Assembly (NCBI GenBank): GCA_041623895.1
Contig: JBFJVZ010000045.1
Location: 1-27,072 of the forward strand
DNA from: JBFJVZ01 sp041623895
GTDB taxonomy: Bacteria > Planctomycetota > Planctomycetia > Pirellulales > Pirellulaceae
Direction of reading: 5' to 3'
DNA length: 27,072 nucleotides
The notes beneath the pieces are model-generated. The model made no database searches. It saw only the letters and a list, made by a program, of their open reading frames with translations, and had not been told where the DNA came from. Positions within the stretch are counted from its first letter, which is position 1, and each line of letters begins with the position of its first letter. Shown one piece after another: positions 17,674 through 26,797 of the stretch. The position numbers and the translations under genes were made by a program.

Positions 17674-20259
17674 CTAGGACAGAAACGGGTTGCGGTTGAA
17701 TTTTTGGAACGGCAGGCGGACGTTTCCTACCGGGAACTGGTCGACTCGCATTGCCGCCGGCGGTGCAAAGTCGCCTTGTCCGGCGAAAGTCACCACGTCG
17801 TCCTGGTCGACACCATCACCGCTGACGCCGAAACCACCCACCAATGTTTCCGTTAGATAAAGTGGCGAACTGCCGGGGAAGAACACGACACCATTGCGGT
17901 TGGCCAGCGGTTGTGGTGTGCCGTCGCCCTGGATGATCACTCCCGCATCGCCGGCGTCGCGAAAATTGGTGGCCGGATTAAAAGCGTCAAAAGCCAGCAC
18001 GCTAAACGTATTTTTTTCCGTTGCGTAGACATCATAATCCAGCGGCGCGTCACTGATCAGGTTCTCGGCCGTCAACGGATTGATGCCCGGCATCCGCAAG
18101 ATGCTTTGCGGGGCAACGCCTTCACAGGCACCCGGCTTTTGCTCACACAAACTCAGATCCGGATCGTTGACAAGCCCGCTCGCCAGTGGCCCGGCAATTT
18201 CCGATCCCGTCGGATACCGCGGTTCGACCAGGAAACGAAATGTGCGATTGGTCAGCGCCGTGCCCAGCGGCAACGTGTCCCCGACGCCGTCCAGTGTCGT
18301 GGCCACAGTCCCGAATGTTCCATCACCGTCAAAGTCGACGCGGTCTTCGTCCATCAATGCCGTGGCATCTGCGTAGTAGGCTGTATTCCGCGCCTTGGCG
18401 ACCGCGACATCGATCGAAAAGATCGTCGCATCCGGCATGCGGTACAAACCCAGAACTTCGCCCGTGTTGTCGGCAACGGCTAGCACCATGCCGGTGGGCA
18501 CACCCGGCCGGAAATTGTTGTCGATGTCCAAACGAATCGCCGCGCGAGTACGCAGCGCTTCATCGATGCCCCTGGTAATGATCTCCTCGACATCCGCTGC
18601 CGTCAGCCCGCCGGGAATGGATGAATCGTGTGGCGCGACCAGCCACTTTTCCGGGACGGCTTGTCCGGCAAGCAGCGTATCTCCGTGCTTGTTGACTTCT
18701 TGATTGACGCCCGAGTCAACACCACGGCCGAGCGCGCGGCCCACGCCAATCAATCGATCGACCCCGGGGATGGGAAACGCACGACTGGGCGTCGGTCCAA
18801 AAACTTCCAGTGTGATGCCAACCAAATCGATCCGCGCTGTCGGCAAAATGTAATCGGGCAGCGCCGGCAGATCAGCATTGAACTCAGTCAGATCTCGGAG
18901 GAATGCATGGGGACCAACCAAACCGGTGCCGGCTGCCGCGATGAACGCTGCGAACTCCGCTTCCAGCACTTTGTCGGCATTGGTGCGCTCTGCTTCACTT
19001 TGCCGGCGACCCAAAACATCACTGTGCACGAAACCTTGTTCGTGTGTGGCGTAACCATCCTCGCCGGGGAAGAACACGCCGATCCCGCCCACCAGGTTGA
19101 TCGATTGGCTCAAAAGCACCCTCGGCCACGTGCCGTCGTCATTGGTGACGATTTTATACAGCGGAATCCCGCCGGGCAGAGTCGCGATGCCGCGCGACTG
19201 TTGATCGAGAAACTTTTCAGTTTGTACGCCGTAGGATTCCGGCCAGGTCTTAAAGAAGTCTTGGGCAACAACCGGAACCTGCGTGGGATCGACATTGAAT
19301 CGCGTCCTCAGGGCAAAGTCATCGACATTACCTTGTATGCCATCGGCGCCCGCAGAGATCTGGCTGTCGCGGCTTTGATGTTCAATAGCGAACAAGTCGA
19401 CTTGCGGAGTGAAGCTGACTTCGGGTGGAAAGTGTCCGCCCACGCCGATCGGCGCGACAAACCCGGGGCCGCGAAATGCCGGATCGTCTTCTGCTGACGC
19501 CGATTCGACTTCGCGTTGCGTGATTGTCGATTGACTGATGAAGCGAATCGTGCGACTTGGCAGCGGTGCAGCATTGCTGCTGAAGAATGCCGCCGTTCGC
19601 GCTTTGGCTACCGCACCGTCGATCGCAAAGGCCAATCGCTCGGGATCCGCTTGCAAGCCCGCGTCGACGCCGTCCTCGACTCGGACACCAAGAATCCTGC
19701 CGCTACGATCGACCACGGCGATGATCGCGTCGTCACTGCTGGTCGCCATCGACGCCCGGCTCAGCAACGTGTCGACGTCAGCGGCCTCCAATAAGTTTTG
19801 TGATCCACCGACGACGGGCCCGCTCGCGTCGGGGTCTTCCGCCTCGTTCAGCACCGCCGCAAATTCGGGATCCGCTACGATCCCGTCATCCACACCGGCC
19901 GCCTTGCCAAACATGCTGTAATCCAACGGTTCGGGAAGCTCGCTGATCATCTCCGCTTCCAGTGCCAGGTGATTGATCACCCGCAAAGCGTCCAGCGCCG
20001 TCACCGTGCCACTGTTGTCGACGTCCACCATCGATGTCGACTCAACCGGTTCGCCTTCGGCTTTATGCTGTCGACCCAAGTAATTGACGACTGCCAAAGC
20101 ATCCAACGCTGAAACTTTGCCATCGCCGTTGACATCGGCCGGCGACTCGGCGTTGTGCATCGCTAGATCGCCCGCCAGCAACTGACGAACTTCCAGTCGC
20201 TCGGCGCTCAAGACCCTTCTTCGTGGCTTGTCTCGTTTCGATCGTCGGCGTCGGTTCAT
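17674..20259 (-). CDS. Exported dockerin protein with two split GlcG/HbpS (haem-binding family) domains
   Basis: The protein has 861 residues. The N-terminus is a basic run followed by AERLEVRQLLAGD (residues 19-31), the LEPR-xLL-type motif of exported planctomycete proteins. Residues 41-98 are a type I dockerin with two calcium loops (DVNGDGKVSALD, DVDNSGTVTALD). Two GlcG/HbpS-like domains follow. Copy 1 is residues ~158-228 (IIAVVDRSGRILGV, AIDGAVAKARTAAFF) plus ~360-405 (LPGGIPLYK, LVGGIGVFFPG). Copy 2 is ~553-630 (MVLAVADNTGEVLGLYRM, SIDVAVAKARNTAYY) plus ~788-828 (FFPGSSPLYL, LVGGFGVSGDGVDQDD). Each is interrupted at the same place by ~130-160 residues. HbpS family members bind haem, whereas GlcG of the glycolate locus has no fixed assigned role, so haem binding is inferred. 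The ATG has no visible Shine-Dalgarno sequence. The gene is divergent from the barrel gene and convergent with the iron-sulfur gene. Confidence 0.87.
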   Translation of the reverse strand: MNRRRRSKRDKPRRRVLSAERLEVRQLLAGDLAMHNAESPADVNGDGKVSALDALAVVNYLGRQHKAEGEPVESTSMVDVDNSGTVTALDALRVINHLALEAEMISELPEPLDYSMFGKAAGVDDGIVADPEFAAVLNEAEDPDASGPVVGGSQNLLEAADVDTLLSRASMATSSDDAIIAVVDRSGRILGVRVEDGVDAGLQADPERLAFAIDGAVAKARTAAFFSSNAAPLPSRTIRFISQSTITQREVESASAEDDPAFRGPGFVAPIGVGGHFPPEVSFTPQVDLFAIEHQSRDSQISAGADGIQGNVDDFALRTRFNVDPTQVPVVAQDFFKTWPESYGVQTEKFLDQQSRGIATLPGGIPLYKIVTNDDGTWPRVLLSQSINLVGGIGVFFPGEDGYATHEQGFVHSDVLGRRQSEAERTNADKVLEAEFAAFIAAAGTGLVGPHAFLRDLTEFNADLPALPDYILPTARIDLVGITLEVFGPTPSRAFPIPGVDRLIGVGRALGRGVDSGVNQEVNKHGDTLLAGQAVPEKWLVAPHDSSIPGGLTAADVEEIITRGIDEALRTRAAIRLDIDNNFRPGVPTGMVLAVADNTGEVLGLYRMPDATIFSIDVAVAKARNTAYYADATALMDEDRVDFDGDGTFGTVATTLDGVGDTLPLGTALTNRTFRFLVEPRYPTGSEIAGPLASGLVNDPDLSLCEQKPGACEGVAPQSILRMPGINPLTAENLISDAPLDYDVYATEKNTFSVLAFDAFNPATNFRDAGDAGVIIQGDGTPQPLANRNGVVFFPGSSPLYLTETLVGGFGVSGDGVDQDDVVTFAGQGDFAPPAAMRVDQFPVGNVRLPFQKFNRNPFLS

Positions 20260-20562
20260 TCGCGTGCAGTTGATAGGCCCCGAGTCTGGTCGCCCGCCTG
20301 GCGATGGCTCAGTTTCTGGACAGGCTCGTGTTGGGCAGCGTGGTGTTCGGCCAGCTTGCCTGATTCCTTCATCGAATCATTTGCTCTCAATCTCTCAGTC
20401 TAGTTGCCTAGTGCCCCAAATTTCACCAATTGCCCATTTTCGCAGCTATCCAGAAGAATCGTTCCGCTTTGCCCAAGTTCCCTGAGTGTCAGGACCGGCA
20501 CGACCGATACCAAGACAACGGTTCACTCGGAGATCCTGCGCGCGGTCAGCATCCCTTTACAG
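20260..20562. other. Divergent intergenic region between the dockerin and barrel genes
   Basis: These 303 bp separate two divergent starts and must hold the promoters for both, but I see no convincing -35/-10 pair in either direction. Minor features are a CTAG-TTGC-CTAG inverted repeat near 20402-20413 and a CCTGA-GTG-TCAGG hairpin at 20481-20493. The open frames crossing it have no signal peptide, Shine-Dalgarno sequence or recognisable domain, so I call no gene here. Confidence 0.5.
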
Positions 20563-22446
20563 ATGGTTTCAACTCATTGTCGCTTGATGGGCGTGGCGTT
20601 CAGCATGATTTGGCTGACGTCGGTGCTTTGCGCGCAGAGTCCGGTTTCCAGCGATCAGGTCCCCAGCGATCAAGTCCGCCCCGACGTGTTGCGTAGCATC
20701 GACGAAGCGGCCAGCGAATTGCCCGATCCGTTGGCTGGCATCGACGACACGGATCCGCTGTTGGTGCCGCGGCGAGAATTCCCCTATGGCTTCACCGGTC
20801 CCAGCGGTGTGAAACCGAGCGAGCAGCAGACCAGCAGCCACTTCATTCCCGTGGAAGACCGTTGGCGTCTTGGTCTGCAAGACTCCGACCGCTACGGAAA
20901 AGGCCATCCGATCAACGACGATTACCCGGGTGTGAAAGGCGCCTGGTGGGATCCGTACAACCAAAACGTGCTCAAGGGTGATTACCCGATCGTCGGCCAG
21001 CACACATTTTTGAAACTGACGGCCAAGAGTCTGTCGCTGTTCGAAGGCCGGCAATTACCGACGCCGACGACACCGTTCGAGGCCACGCGGAATCCGGGCC
21101 AGGCAGCCTTCTTTGGCGATCCCGATTCGTTCTTGTTTGCCAACTACGATTCGCTGGCGATCGAGCTGTTTCATGGCAACACTTCGTTCAAGCCCAACGA
21201 TTGGCGAATGAAGTTCAACTTGATTTACAACATGAATAACTTGACCGCAGACGAGTTGGCGGTGGTCAATCCGGATGTGCGCAAGGGCACCAGTCGCTTT
21301 CGGCAGGACTTTGCCCTGGAGGAGTGGTTCTTCGAGGCAAAACTGAGCGATCTGAGTCCGTATTACGATTTTGCATCGGTTCGCGCCGGCAGTCAGATCT
21401 TTGTCAGCGATTTTCGCGGCTTCATTTTTTCCGATATCAATCGTGGTGTGCGGTTGTTTGGAACGCGGCACAGCAATCGCGACCAATTCAACCTGATGTG
21501 GCTGGATCAAACGGAGAAAGAAACCAACAGCTTGCTGAATATCCAGGACGAAGACCGTCATCAGAACACCTGGATCGCCAACTATTACCGGCAAGACTTC
21601 TGGTTTCCCGGATACAACGTGAATTTTTCCTTTCATTACAACCACGATCAGCCGTCATTCAAGTTTGATCAAAACAACTTTTTGGTACGTCCTGATCCGG
21701 TCGGGATTTTTCAGCCGCACGATGTTCGTTCGTATTACTTTGGCACCGCCAGCAACGGGCACATCGAGCGAATCAACGTTAGCAGTGCGTTTTATTACGT
21801 CTTTGGTCGTGACGATTTGAATCCGATTGCCGGGCGGCGGGTCGATATCAGTGCGTACATGGCCGCCTTGGAGCTGTCGTACGATCGCGATTGGGTCCGT
21901 TTTCGCACCTCCTACTTCTACAACTCCGGCGACAGCGATCCCAACGACGATATGGCGACCGGCTTTGACGCGATCTTTCCCAATCCAAATTTCGCGGGCA
22001 CCGAATTCAGCTATTGGGGCCGACAAGGCATCCGCTTGTTCGGCGTCGAACTGACCAACCGGCTAAGCCTGAATCCAAGCATGCGGCAGAGCAAGTTTCA
22101 AGGGCAGACCAATTTTGTGAATCCCGGTTTGCACTTGTTCAACATCGGTCTGGACGCCGATATCACGCCGCGGCTGAAGTCGATCAATAACGTCAACTTT
22201 TTGTGGTTTGACAAAACCGATGTGTTGGAGACCTACCTGTTCAGCCAGCCGTTTAAAGACGATTTCATCGGTACTGACATCAGCGCGGGCATCGAGTATC
22301 GGCCATTGCTGAACAACAACATCCTGATTCTCGGCGGGGTCGCCACCCTGATCTCGGGCGAAGGATTTGGCGAACTGTATCAATTGGTTGACGGCACGAT
22401 CCCCAATCACACCGCAGGTTTTCTGGAGTTGGTACTGGAGTATTAA
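20563..22446 (+). CDS. Predicted outer-membrane beta-barrel, upstream partner of the decahaem cytochrome
   Basis: The protein has 627 residues. The ATG at 20563 gives a signal peptide (residues 1-24, ending VLCA/QSPV). The frame is open further upstream to a TTG at 20404, but those residues are not signal-like, and an ATG at 20587 is the alternative. After an Asp/Pro-rich stretch (~25-90) the rest alternates short amphipathic strands rich in Tyr, Phe, Trp and Asn with Gly/Asp/Asn turns, for example MKFNLIYNMNNL, FNLMWLDQTEK, NVNFSFHYNHD and WVRFRTSYFYNSGD. It ends in GFLELVLEY, an alternating pattern with a terminal Tyr typical of the C-terminal beta-signal read by the BAM machinery. I cannot name the family with certainty; a planctomycete porin-like protein or an MtrB-like sleeve for a cytochrome are the options. 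The cytochrome gene begins 90 bp downstream on the same strand with no terminator between, so co-transcription is likely. Confidence 0.75.
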   Translation: MVSTHCRLMGVAFSMIWLTSVLCAQSPVSSDQVPSDQVRPDVLRSIDEAASELPDPLAGIDDTDPLLVPRREFPYGFTGPSGVKPSEQQTSSHFIPVEDRWRLGLQDSDRYGKGHPINDDYPGVKGAWWDPYNQNVLKGDYPIVGQHTFLKLTAKSLSLFEGRQLPTPTTPFEATRNPGQAAFFGDPDSFLFANYDSLAIELFHGNTSFKPNDWRMKFNLIYNMNNLTADELAVVNPDVRKGTSRFRQDFALEEWFFEAKLSDLSPYYDFASVRAGSQIFVSDFRGFIFSDINRGVRLFGTRHSNRDQFNLMWLDQTEKETNSLLNIQDEDRHQNTWIANYYRQDFWFPGYNVNFSFHYNHDQPSFKFDQNNFLVRPDPVGIFQPHDVRSYYFGTASNGHIERINVSSAFYYVFGRDDLNPIAGRRVDISAYMAALELSYDRDWVRFRTSYFYNSGDSDPNDDMATGFDAIFPNPNFAGTEFSYWGRQGIRLFGVELTNRLSLNPSMRQSKFQGQTNFVNPGLHLFNIGLDADITPRLKSINNVNFLWFDKTDVLETYLFSQPFKDDFIGTDISAGIEYRPLLNNNILILGGVATLISGEGFGELYQLVDGTIPNHTAGFLELVLEY

Positions 22447-22536
22447 GCGTCTTCGTTTTACCCGATGCCGCAGGCGAGGCTGTTTCATCCGCACTCATCC
22501 ACCGCATCGCGTAGCAGCATACTGACGAAAAACACC

Positions 22537-25500
22537 ATGAATAGAATCATGATTCAACAACGATTCATTTGGCTTGCGTTGCTTGTTGTTTTGACAAGCA
22601 GTGTCGTCGCGCAATCACCGGGGCAACGTGTCGCGACGTTGCGCGACTTGCTGCGCGCCGCCAACCAGCCGCAACCGAAAAAAAACCAACAGACACCTGA
22701 GGTTCAACCAGCCACGCGTCTGGAAGGCGGCGTGTCGATGTCGTTTTCGGATCGCCCCGCGGTAACGACGCAGCCGGCAGCGCCGGTTTTGCCGGCCGGA
22801 CTCCGCACACCAGGCAACAAGATTCCCTTGCCCCGCAAGTTTCATGGGCCCGCTCTGCACGGCCCCAAAGGTGCGCGCGAACCCGCCATCGGCCGACGCG
22901 GGGATGATCCTTGGGATTTGGCTCGCCGGCTTGGCATTGCCGATAATGCGTCGTACCCGATTCCCAATGATTTGCGGCACATCGATTTAACAAGACAGAC
23001 CGAAGCGGAGGCTTACGCCAAAAGCGAAAGCTGCATTCACTGTCATACTGACGTTGGACACATGCATCCCGTCAATACCGTGCAATTAGGCTGTACCGAC
23101 TGTCACGGCGGCGATGCAACTGCCTTTGATATCAAACGATCCCATGTGTGGCCGCGGTATGGACCCGCTTACAAAGGCAGTGCGAATCCGGTACGCAGTT
23201 ACACGTTGTTGAATCACGAATCTCCGGAATTCATTCGCTTCATGAACCCCGGTGATTTGCGAGTCGCGCACATCGCTTGCGGACAATGCCACGCCAACTC
23301 CGTGTTGCAGCTTCGTAAGAGCATGATGACTCACGGCTGCATGCTGTGGGGCGCCGCCTTGTACAACAACGGCGGTACCGACCGCAAATATTCTCCGTAT
23401 GGCGAGTCGTACAGCATGCGAGGCACACCACAGATTTTGCAAACCGTGCCGCCGCCGACGCCCGAACAGATTCGCAACAAAGGAATCTTGCCCTACCTGG
23501 CGCCGCTCGTTCCTTACCAAGTGACGCAGCCGGGAAACGTGTTGCGTATCTTTGAACGAGGAGGCCGTTTCCGGGCCGAAGTTGGTATTCCGGAACGGCT
23601 GGAAGAACCGGGACGCCCGCGCGAACGACTCAGCAATCGCGGACTGGGAACTGAAAATCGCACCGACCCGGTCTACATTGGCCTGGCAAAGACGCGGTTG
23701 TTGGACCCCACGCTGAATTTTCTGGGTACCAACGATCACGCCGGCGACTATCGCAGCAGCGGCTGCAGCGCTTGTCACGTTCTGTATGCCAACGATCGCA
23801 ATCCCGTTTCGGCCGGATTCTTGGCCAAGTACGGTAACGGCGGGACGGCGGCCGCGGAAGTGGACGATTGGGTCCGCGCAGTCGACCCCACCATTCGCAA
23901 AGACCAACCGGGGCATCCGATTCAGCACAAATTCGAATTGCGAATGCCGACCAGCCAATGCATGGTTTGTCACGTGCATCCAGGCACCAATGTCTTGAAC
24001 AGCTACCTGGGATACATGTGGTGGGATAACGAAACCGATGGCGAACTGATGTATCCCAAGCATCAAAAAGAACTGACCGCTGAAGATTACATTCGCGCGA
24101 CCGAATTCAATCCCAACGAAGCCGCCGCGCGTGGTCTGTGGAGTGATCCCGAGTTCCTGGCCAACGTCACCGATCTGAATCCACATCTTCGCCACACCCA
24201 GTTTGCCGACTTCCACGGGCACGGCTGGGTTTATCGAGCGGTGTTCAAAAAAGATCGCCAGGGCAAACTGCTGGACTGGAAGAATGATCCGATCAGCGAG
24301 GTCACACCAGAAAAGCTGCAAACCGCGGTCGCTCCGCCCAATAAGTCGGAGCAGGCCAAAGGCAAATGCCGCCCCGATGCGCCGGTGCACATGATGGACA
24401 TCCACATGGAGAAAGGGATGCACTGTACCGACTGTCACTTCTATCAGGACAGTCACGGAAACACAAATCTGTACGCCGAAGTTCGCGCCGCGATCGAAAT
24501 CCAGTGCATCGACTGTCACGGAACCGCCGATCAAACGCTGGTCGAAAAAGTCGATCAGCAGCTTCGCACCGGCCAGCCCCTCAAACTACCGACCAGCGGA
24601 CCAGCCGCACCCGAAGGCGGCTCCAATTTGTTATCGATGCGAACGACCTTCGGCACACCGCGATTCGAGATCTTGCGTGAACCCGGGCAACAACCAAAGT
24701 TGATTCAACGCAGTACCGTTGAACCCGATGTTTTTTGGGAAGTAACGCAAACCGCCGATACGATTCGGCCCGGCACGGAGTCCTACAACCCACGGTCCCA
24801 CGCTGCCAAGACGGTCCAGATGGATGATGATGGTAACGTGACCTGGGGTGCCAATACGCCCGATGAACTGCTTCGTTGTGCGCACCGCAACGAGAATATG
24901 TCCTGCATCGCTTGTCACAGTTCGTGGAACCCCAGTTGCTTTGGTTGTCACTTACCACAGAAAGCCAATATCAAGTCGCCGGAATTGCACAACAATGGCG
25001 ATGTGACTCGCAATCGCACCAGCTATAACTTTCAGACGCTTCGCGATGATGTCTTCATGTTGGCTCGCGACGGCAACGTAACGGGCAACCGCATCGGACC
25101 CGCGCGCAGCAGTTGCGCGATCCACGTGACCAGTTACAACGCCAACCGGGAAGCAATCTACACGCAGCAACAAACGATCAGCGGTGACGGTCTTAGCGGG
25201 ATCGCTTTCAGCACGAACGTGCCCCACACCGTTCGCGGCGGCGCCGGCTGGGCCAACGAAGCCGATCACGGACACGCCGGTGTTTATGAAACCAAAAGCT
25301 GTACCGATTGCCATCTGTCTGCCGGCGGTGACAACAACGCGATCATGGCGCAATTGTTGATGCAGGGAACCGGTTTTACCAACTTCATCGGCAAATACTG
25401 TTACGTCGCGGCCGGCGAACATGGCTTCGAGGCTGTCGTCGTTACCGAAAACACCGAACCCCAAGCGGTGATCGGCAGTTCACTGCATCGTCTTGCCTAT

Positions 25501-26787
25501 CCGGAAAACTACAAAGAACACGTCAAACACAAACGGCAACTCGAGCACAGCCACGAACATCCCGGCAAAGACATCATCGAGAATTTGTCACTACGTTTCC
25601 GCAAGCCCGAAATCTTGGACCTGCAACATCGTGGTGAATACTTGTACGCAGCCTGCGGCGAGGGCGGTTTGCGAGTGTTCGACATCGCCTTTATTGATCA
25701 CAAGGCGTTCAGCGAGCGAATCACATCGGCGCCCGTTTCGCCGTTTGGACAGCGATTCTATGTGCGGACCAAACACGCCACCGGCGTCGCGGCGCCGACG
25801 ACGATCGCCCCCGATCCGACCCGCGTGCAAGATCCCGTCAACGAAGAACCGGCCGTGCATCCGCTGTACGCCTACATTTACGTGACCGACAAAGAGGAAG
25901 GCCTGATCCTGGTCGGTGCGGGAACGCTGTTGGACGGTAATCCGCTGAACAACTATCTGGAACGTGCGTTGACCTTCAATCCCAACGGCATCTTGAAGGG
26001 AGCCGAATCGATCACGATCGCCGGCACATACGCCTACATCTGCTGTAAAGCCGGGCTGGTCGTTGTCGATCTTGATGATCCGACTTGCCCCAAAGTCACC
26101 AGTGTGATCGGCCACGAAGAACTGCATCATCCGCACAGTGTGGCGGTGCAATTCCATTATGGTTTTGTCACCGATCACGAAGGCGTGAAAGTATTGGACA
26201 CGACCGATCTGGCTCATCCGCACGTCGTCCACCATGTCGATTTGCCGGATGCGCACGGGATCTATGTTGCTCGCACCTACGCCTATGTTGCCGCGGGCAA
26301 ACACGGTCTGGCGATTTTGAACATCGAGAATCCGCTAGCGGCCCATGTTGACCAGATCTACAACGCGGGCGGTTGCATCAACGATGCTCATGACGTGCAA
26401 CTGGGCATTACCAACGTCAGCCAGTTTGCTTACGTCGCCGACGGCAAGAACGGTCTGCGAGTCATCCAGCTGACCAGTCCCGAAGTGCCCGGCAACGACG
26501 GTTTCAGCCCACGACCGATGCCGTTCCTGGTGGCTTCCTACAAACTGCCCAAGCACGGACACGCCCTGGCGATCAGCCGCGGCATGGACCGTGACCGTGC
26601 GGTCGATGAAAGCGGAAACCAGATTGCGGTCTTCGGGCGCGTCGGCGCAAGACCGCTGGGCAAACAAGAGATGGAAAAAATGTATCGCCGCCCCGACGGT
26701 TCGTTGTGGTACACCAGCGACGACATCTTTGACGAAAGCATGTATCGTTTTCCAAGGCAGCTAAAGCAATTCGTCGAGCAGCCCTAA
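22537..26787 (+). CDS. Decahaem c-type cytochrome fused to a seven-repeat LVIVD-like beta-propeller
   Basis: The protein has 1416 residues from the ATG at 22537, which starts a signal peptide (FIWLALLVVLTSSVVA/QSPG, cleavage near residue 25). An earlier start at 22465 would put non-signal residues in front, and an ATG at 22549 is also possible. Residues ~26-160 are Pro/Gln-rich and lack hemes. Ten CXXCH haem-attachment motifs start at residues 166, 186, 248, 410, 475, 630, 657, 790, 801 and 922. A CAIH sequence at 860 looks like a degraded eleventh. From ~953 seven LVIVD-like repeats follow (YVAAGEHGFEAVVV, YAACGEGGLRVFDI, YVTDKEEGLILVG, ICCKAGLVVVDL, FVTDHEGVKVLDT, YVAAGKHGLAILNI, YVADGKNGLRVIQL), enough for a seven-bladed propeller. 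A His-rich linker (EHVKHKRQLEHSHEHPG) lies between repeats 1 and 2. Periplasmic or outer-surface electron transfer is inferred. The substrate is unknown, and I see no catalytic signature of a named reductase. Confidence 0.9.
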   Translation: MNRIMIQQRFIWLALLVVLTSSVVAQSPGQRVATLRDLLRAANQPQPKKNQQTPEVQPATRLEGGVSMSFSDRPAVTTQPAAPVLPAGLRTPGNKIPLPRKFHGPALHGPKGAREPAIGRRGDDPWDLARRLGIADNASYPIPNDLRHIDLTRQTEAEAYAKSESCIHCHTDVGHMHPVNTVQLGCTDCHGGDATAFDIKRSHVWPRYGPAYKGSANPVRSYTLLNHESPEFIRFMNPGDLRVAHIACGQCHANSVLQLRKSMMTHGCMLWGAALYNNGGTDRKYSPYGESYSMRGTPQILQTVPPPTPEQIRNKGILPYLAPLVPYQVTQPGNVLRIFERGGRFRAEVGIPERLEEPGRPRERLSNRGLGTENRTDPVYIGLAKTRLLDPTLNFLGTNDHAGDYRSSGCSACHVLYANDRNPVSAGFLAKYGNGGTAAAEVDDWVRAVDPTIRKDQPGHPIQHKFELRMPTSQCMVCHVHPGTNVLNSYLGYMWWDNETDGELMYPKHQKELTAEDYIRATEFNPNEAAARGLWSDPEFLANVTDLNPHLRHTQFADFHGHGWVYRAVFKKDRQGKLLDWKNDPISEVTPEKLQTAVAPPNKSEQAKGKCRPDAPVHMMDIHMEKGMHCTDCHFYQDSHGNTNLYAEVRAAIEIQCIDCHGTADQTLVEKVDQQLRTGQPLKLPTSGPAAPEGGSNLLSMRTTFGTPRFEILREPGQQPKLIQRSTVEPDVFWEVTQTADTIRPGTESYNPRSHAAKTVQMDDDGNVTWGANTPDELLRCAHRNENMSCIACHSSWNPSCFGCHLPQKANIKSPELHNNGDVTRNRTSYNFQTLRDDVFMLARDGNVTGNRIGPARSSCAIHVTSYNANREAIYTQQQTISGDGLSGIAFSTNVPHTVRGGAGWANEADHGHAGVYETKSCTDCHLSAGGDNNAIMAQLLMQGTGFTNFIGKYCYVAAGEHGFEAVVVTENTEPQAVIGSSLHRLAYPENYKEHVKHKRQLEHSHEHPGKDIIENLSLRFRKPEILDLQHRGEYLYAACGEGGLRVFDIAFIDHKAFSERITSAPVSPFGQRFYVRTKHATGVAAPTTIAPDPTRVQDPVNEEPAVHPLYAYIYVTDKEEGLILVGAGTLLDGNPLNNYLERALTFNPNGILKGAESITIAGTYAYICCKAGLVVVDLDDPTCPKVTSVIGHEELHHPHSVAVQFHYGFVTDHEGVKVLDTTDLAHPHVVHHVDLPDAHGIYVARTYAYVAAGKHGLAILNIENPLAAHVDQIYNAGGCINDAHDVQLGITNVSQFAYVADGKNGLRVIQLTSPEVPGNDGFSPRPMPFLVASYKLPKHGHALAISRGMDRDRAVDESGNQIAVFGRVGARPLGKQEMEKMYRRPDGSLWYTSDDIFDESMYRFPRQLKQFVEQP

Positions 26788-26797
26788 AGTCGTCGGA

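Noticed and set aside
17128..17856. Open frame of 242 codons over the 3' end of the iron-sulfur gene
   Set aside because: It is an out-of-frame shadow overlapping two supported convergent genes, with no start signal or domain.
20228..20485. Small gene in the divergent spacer
   Set aside because: The frame overlaps the start of the dockerin gene, has no Shine-Dalgarno sequence and encodes a low-information Arg/Pro/Ser-rich peptide.
20404..20562. Upstream TTG extension of the beta-barrel protein
   Set aside because: The added 53 residues lack signal-peptide character, and the ATG at 20563 gives a clean signal with cleavage after VLCA.
23086..24534. Antisense open frame of 482 codons inside the cytochrome gene
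   Set aside because: The sense strand encodes unmistakable CXXCH motifs in the same interval. The antisense product has no recognisable domain and is a codon-usage shadow.
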